A DNA stretch of 64,000 bases from Microvirga sp. ACRRW. GTDB lineage: Bacteria; Pseudomonadota; Alphaproteobacteria; Rhizobiales; Beijerinckiaceae. The stretch spans positions 1-64,000 of the forward strand of contig NZ_JAKRNJ010000009.1 in NCBI RefSeq assembly GCF_022346925.1, read 5' to 3'. Of the stretch, positions 62,053 through 64,000 are shown piece after piece. Numbering within the stretch: the stretch's first letter is position 1; each line of letters starts with the position of its first letter. A program made the position numbers and the translations under genes. The notes under the pieces were generated by a model. That model worked only from the letters and a program-made list of their open reading frames with translations. It made no database searches and had not been told where the DNA came from.

Positions 62053-64000
62053 ATGAAGCTGGAAACGCCGACCAGCGGAAGCGAACTGACGGCCGAGGCC
62101 GTTGCGGTTCTGGAAGCCGGGCACAAAGCCATTCCGCCCACCTTCGTCCGCGATCTCTACGGGCGCGTGCCGCCTGAGGATCTCGCAGCCTATTCGCCCA
62201 CCGCCCTCGCGGAGCTGGCTGCCGCCGCCTACGAACATCTCAAATCCCCGCGCATGGGCGGAGGCGAGGATATCCGCCTCATCGACCTGGAAGTCGAGCG
62301 CGAAGGCCGCCGCCGGGAAGTGACGGTTCTCGAAGTCGTCAACGACAACATGCCTTTCCTGCTCGACTCGACCCTCGCTGAATTGGTCGATCAGGGCTAC
62401 GAGCCTTATCTGGTCGCGCACCCGATCCTGGCTGTGGAGCGCGATTCCAATGGCGGTCTCGTGCGCCTGATGGGCGAGGCCACCGGCACCGGCCGCCACG
62501 GCGTGAAGCGCGAGAGCTTCATTCACGTTCACCTGCCTCGCATCGACGATCCGGAAACGCGCGAGCGTCTGATCGAGGCTATGCGCCGCGTCCACAAGGA
62601 TGTGTCGCTCGCCGTGCACGACTGGCCGGGCATGCGCGCCCGTGTGACGGAACTCGTGCAGAACTACCGCCTCAACCCGCCGCCGCTACCCGACGACGAG
62701 GTGCGCGAGGCGATTGCGTTCCTCGATTGGATCGCGCGCGACAACTTCACTTTCCTGGGGCTTCGTGAATATCGCCTGCCCAAGGACGATGCCGCCGCCG
62801 ATCCGGTGGAAGGCTCGGGCCTGGGTCTCCTTCGCGACCCGAGCGTGCGCGTGCTGCGCCGTGGCCGCGAGCTCGTGGCGATGACGCCCGAAATCCGCGC
62901 CTTCCTGGAAAAGCCCCAGGCGCTCATTATCACCAAGGCCAACGTCAAATCCCGCGTCCATCGCCGCGCGCATCTCGATTATGTCGGGATCAAGCTCTTC
63001 GATGCGGACGGTAGGCTTCAGGGCGAGCTGCGCATCGTCGGCCTCTTTACGTCGAGCGCCTATACCAACACCACGGCGGAAGTGCCGTATCTGCGCCACA
63101 AGGTGGCGAAGGTCGTGGCCCGCGCCGGGTTCGATCCGTCGAGCTATGCGAGTCGCGCGCTTCTCAACGTTCTCGAGAGCTATCCGCGCGACGAGCTGTT
63201 CCAGATCGACGAGGAAACGCTCTACGGGTTTGCTATCGACATCATGAACCTGTCGGAGCGTCCGCGCGTTCGCGCGCTCGCCCGCGCCGACGAGTTCGAC
63301 CGTTTCGTCTCGGTTCTCGTCTTCGTGCCGAAGGACCGCTACGACACGAGCGTGCGCCAGCGCATCGGCCAGTTCCTCGCGGGCATCTATGAAGGCCGTG
63401 TGTCGGCCTCCTATCCGGCTTATCCGGAAGGCCCGCTCGCGCGCACCCACTACATCATCGGCCGCGACGAGGGGCAGACCCCGCAGGTTGCCCAGGACAC
63501 GCTGGAGAAAGGCATCTCCGCCATCGTCCGCACCTGGGGCGATTCCTTACGCGACCAACTCGACGAGACCATCGGCGGCGTCCGCGCACGCACGCTGGCC
63601 ACCCGCTACGCCGATGCCTTCAGCGCGGCCTATCGCGAGGCCTTTGGCGCCGAGCAGGCGATCACGGATATCGGGCTTCTGGAGCAGCTTTCCGAGGCGC
63701 GCCCCCGTGCCGTCGACCTCTATCGCCGCGACGGCGACGAGGATACGCGCGTCAACCTGAAGGTCTTCTCCCGCGGCGCGGCGCTGCCGCTTTCCGATCG
63801 CGTGCCGCTGCTTGAAAACCTCGGTTTCCGCGTGGTGAACGAGCGAACCTATCGTGTGATATCGACCGGCGTCAGCGGCATGGACCGCGTGTGGCTCCAT
63901 GACATGGCGCTGGAACGTGCGACAGGCGGCGCAATCGAGATCGACGAGATCCAGACGCTGATCGAGGCCGCGCTTCTCGCCTTGTTCCGCGGCCTTGCGG
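62053..64000 (+). CDS. gdhB: large NAD-dependent glutamate dehydrogenase (N-terminal part)
   Basis: The frame is open from ATG 62053 to the window end (649 codons), so this is the N-terminal 40% of a protein usually about 1,600 aa. Diagnostic segments are VLEVVNDNMPFLLDSTL (ACT-like domain), FIHVHLPRIDD, EAIAFLDWIARDNFTFLGLREY, and RLQGELRIVGLFTSSAYTNT, all characteristic of the 180-kDa NAD-GDH class. The enzyme deaminates glutamate to 2-oxoglutarate in catabolism. The catalytic domain lies beyond the window. An AGAGGATAC site precedes the ATG. Confidence 0.93.
   Translation, partial: MKLETPTSGSELTAEAVAVLEAGHKAIPPTFVRDLYGRVPPEDLAAYSPTALAELAAAAYEHLKSPRMGGGEDIRLIDLEVEREGRRREVTVLEVVNDNMPFLLDSTLAELVDQGYEPYLVAHPILAVERDSNGGLVRLMGEATGTGRHGVKRESFIHVHLPRIDDPETRERLIEAMRRVHKDVSLAVHDWPGMRARVTELVQNYRLNPPPLPDDEVREAIAFLDWIARDNFTFLGLREYRLPKDDAAADPVEGSGLGLLRDPSVRVLRRGRELVAMTPEIRAFLEKPQALIITKANVKSRVHRRAHLDYVGIKLFDADGRLQGELRIVGLFTSSAYTNTTAEVPYLRHKVAKVVARAGFDPSSYASRALLNVLESYPRDELFQIDEETLYGFAIDIMNLSERPRVRALARADEFDRFVSVLVFVPKDRYDTSVRQRIGQFLAGIYEGRVSASYPAYPEGPLARTHYIIGRDEGQTPQVAQDTLEKGISAIVRTWGDSLRDQLDETIGGVRARTLATRYADAFSAAYREAFGAEQAITDIGLLEQLSEARPRAVDLYRRDGDEDTRVNLKVFSRGAALPLSDRVPLLENLGFRVVNERTYRVISTGVSGMDRVWLHDMALERATGGAIEIDEIQTLIEAALLALFRGLA

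Overview
The window is a dense chromosomal segment from an alphaproteobacterium of the order Hyphomicrobiales (Rhizobiales). The strongest evidence is a complete acpXL-fabZXL-fabF2XL-fabF1XL-adhXL-lpxXL cluster at 30.8-37.2 kb, which makes the very-long-chain fatty acid of rhizobial-type lipid A. An HWE-family histidine kinase, an IalB-like protein, a DUF2794 protein and a high-GC, mostly core gene set agree with this. The overall feel is Methylobacteriaceae/Microvirga-like, but the genus is an inference that I cannot test here. I see no prophage, insertion sequence, CRISPR array or plasmid backbone.

Layout. 0-12 kb: rimM-trmD-rplS (tRNA and ribosome maturation) followed by the leucine genes leuC, leuD and leuB, which are interleaved with small secreted or membrane proteins, a minimal zincin, a cupin, an MltB-like transglycosylase, a LysE exporter and an abutting metallophosphoesterase/Ser-Thr kinase pair whose kinase carries a C-terminal UspA domain. 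12-24 kb: a sulfite-oxidase-fold molybdoenzyme, asd, an HWE sensor kinase, carbonic anhydrase-NUDIX, a PLP dehydratase-DUF429 pair, a CitE-like lyase, a thioredoxin/LON-domain/Trm112 operon, a prolyl-tRNA editing protein and tRNA-Gly(GCC). 24-31 kb: an orphan AceE-like thiamine-diphosphate enzyme, a second LysE exporter, an MsbA-like ABC exporter, an acetyltransferase and a DSP-type phosphatase.

30.8-37.2 kb: the lipid A very-long-chain fatty acid cluster, with one additional SDR reductase. Its FabF2XL subunit has lost the catalytic cysteine. 37-44 kb: DUF1223, a LemA/TPM-domain operon, a third LysE exporter and an all-minus-strand run of five small related membrane proteins that end in a shared GWIYWRIA-like motif. 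The run surrounds a DUF3829 protein and is headed by a perfect inverted repeat. 44-53 kb: rlmN, an IalB-like protein, an RTX calcium-binding protein next to an AT-rich gap, DUF1232, an SDR, GFA, pterin dehydratase, a degenerate histidine phosphatase, ThpR and an aldo/keto reductase. 53-64 kb: the conserved tesA/ybbA/ybbP set, a Bax-inhibitor-1 family protein, an acetyltransferase, an MFS carrier, DUF2794, a candidate structured small RNA, an HxlR-regulated oxidoreductase pair and the N-terminal 649 codons of the large NAD-dependent glutamate dehydrogenase, which runs off the end.

A dispersed family of roughly 100-bp palindrome-bounded repeats occurs at 1.3, 21.3, 34.9 and 51.5 kb. The 51.5-kb copy is split by a second palindromic element. 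The end of that second element type also abuts the 5' end of rimM at the start of the window, where no conventional in-frame start codon is visible.
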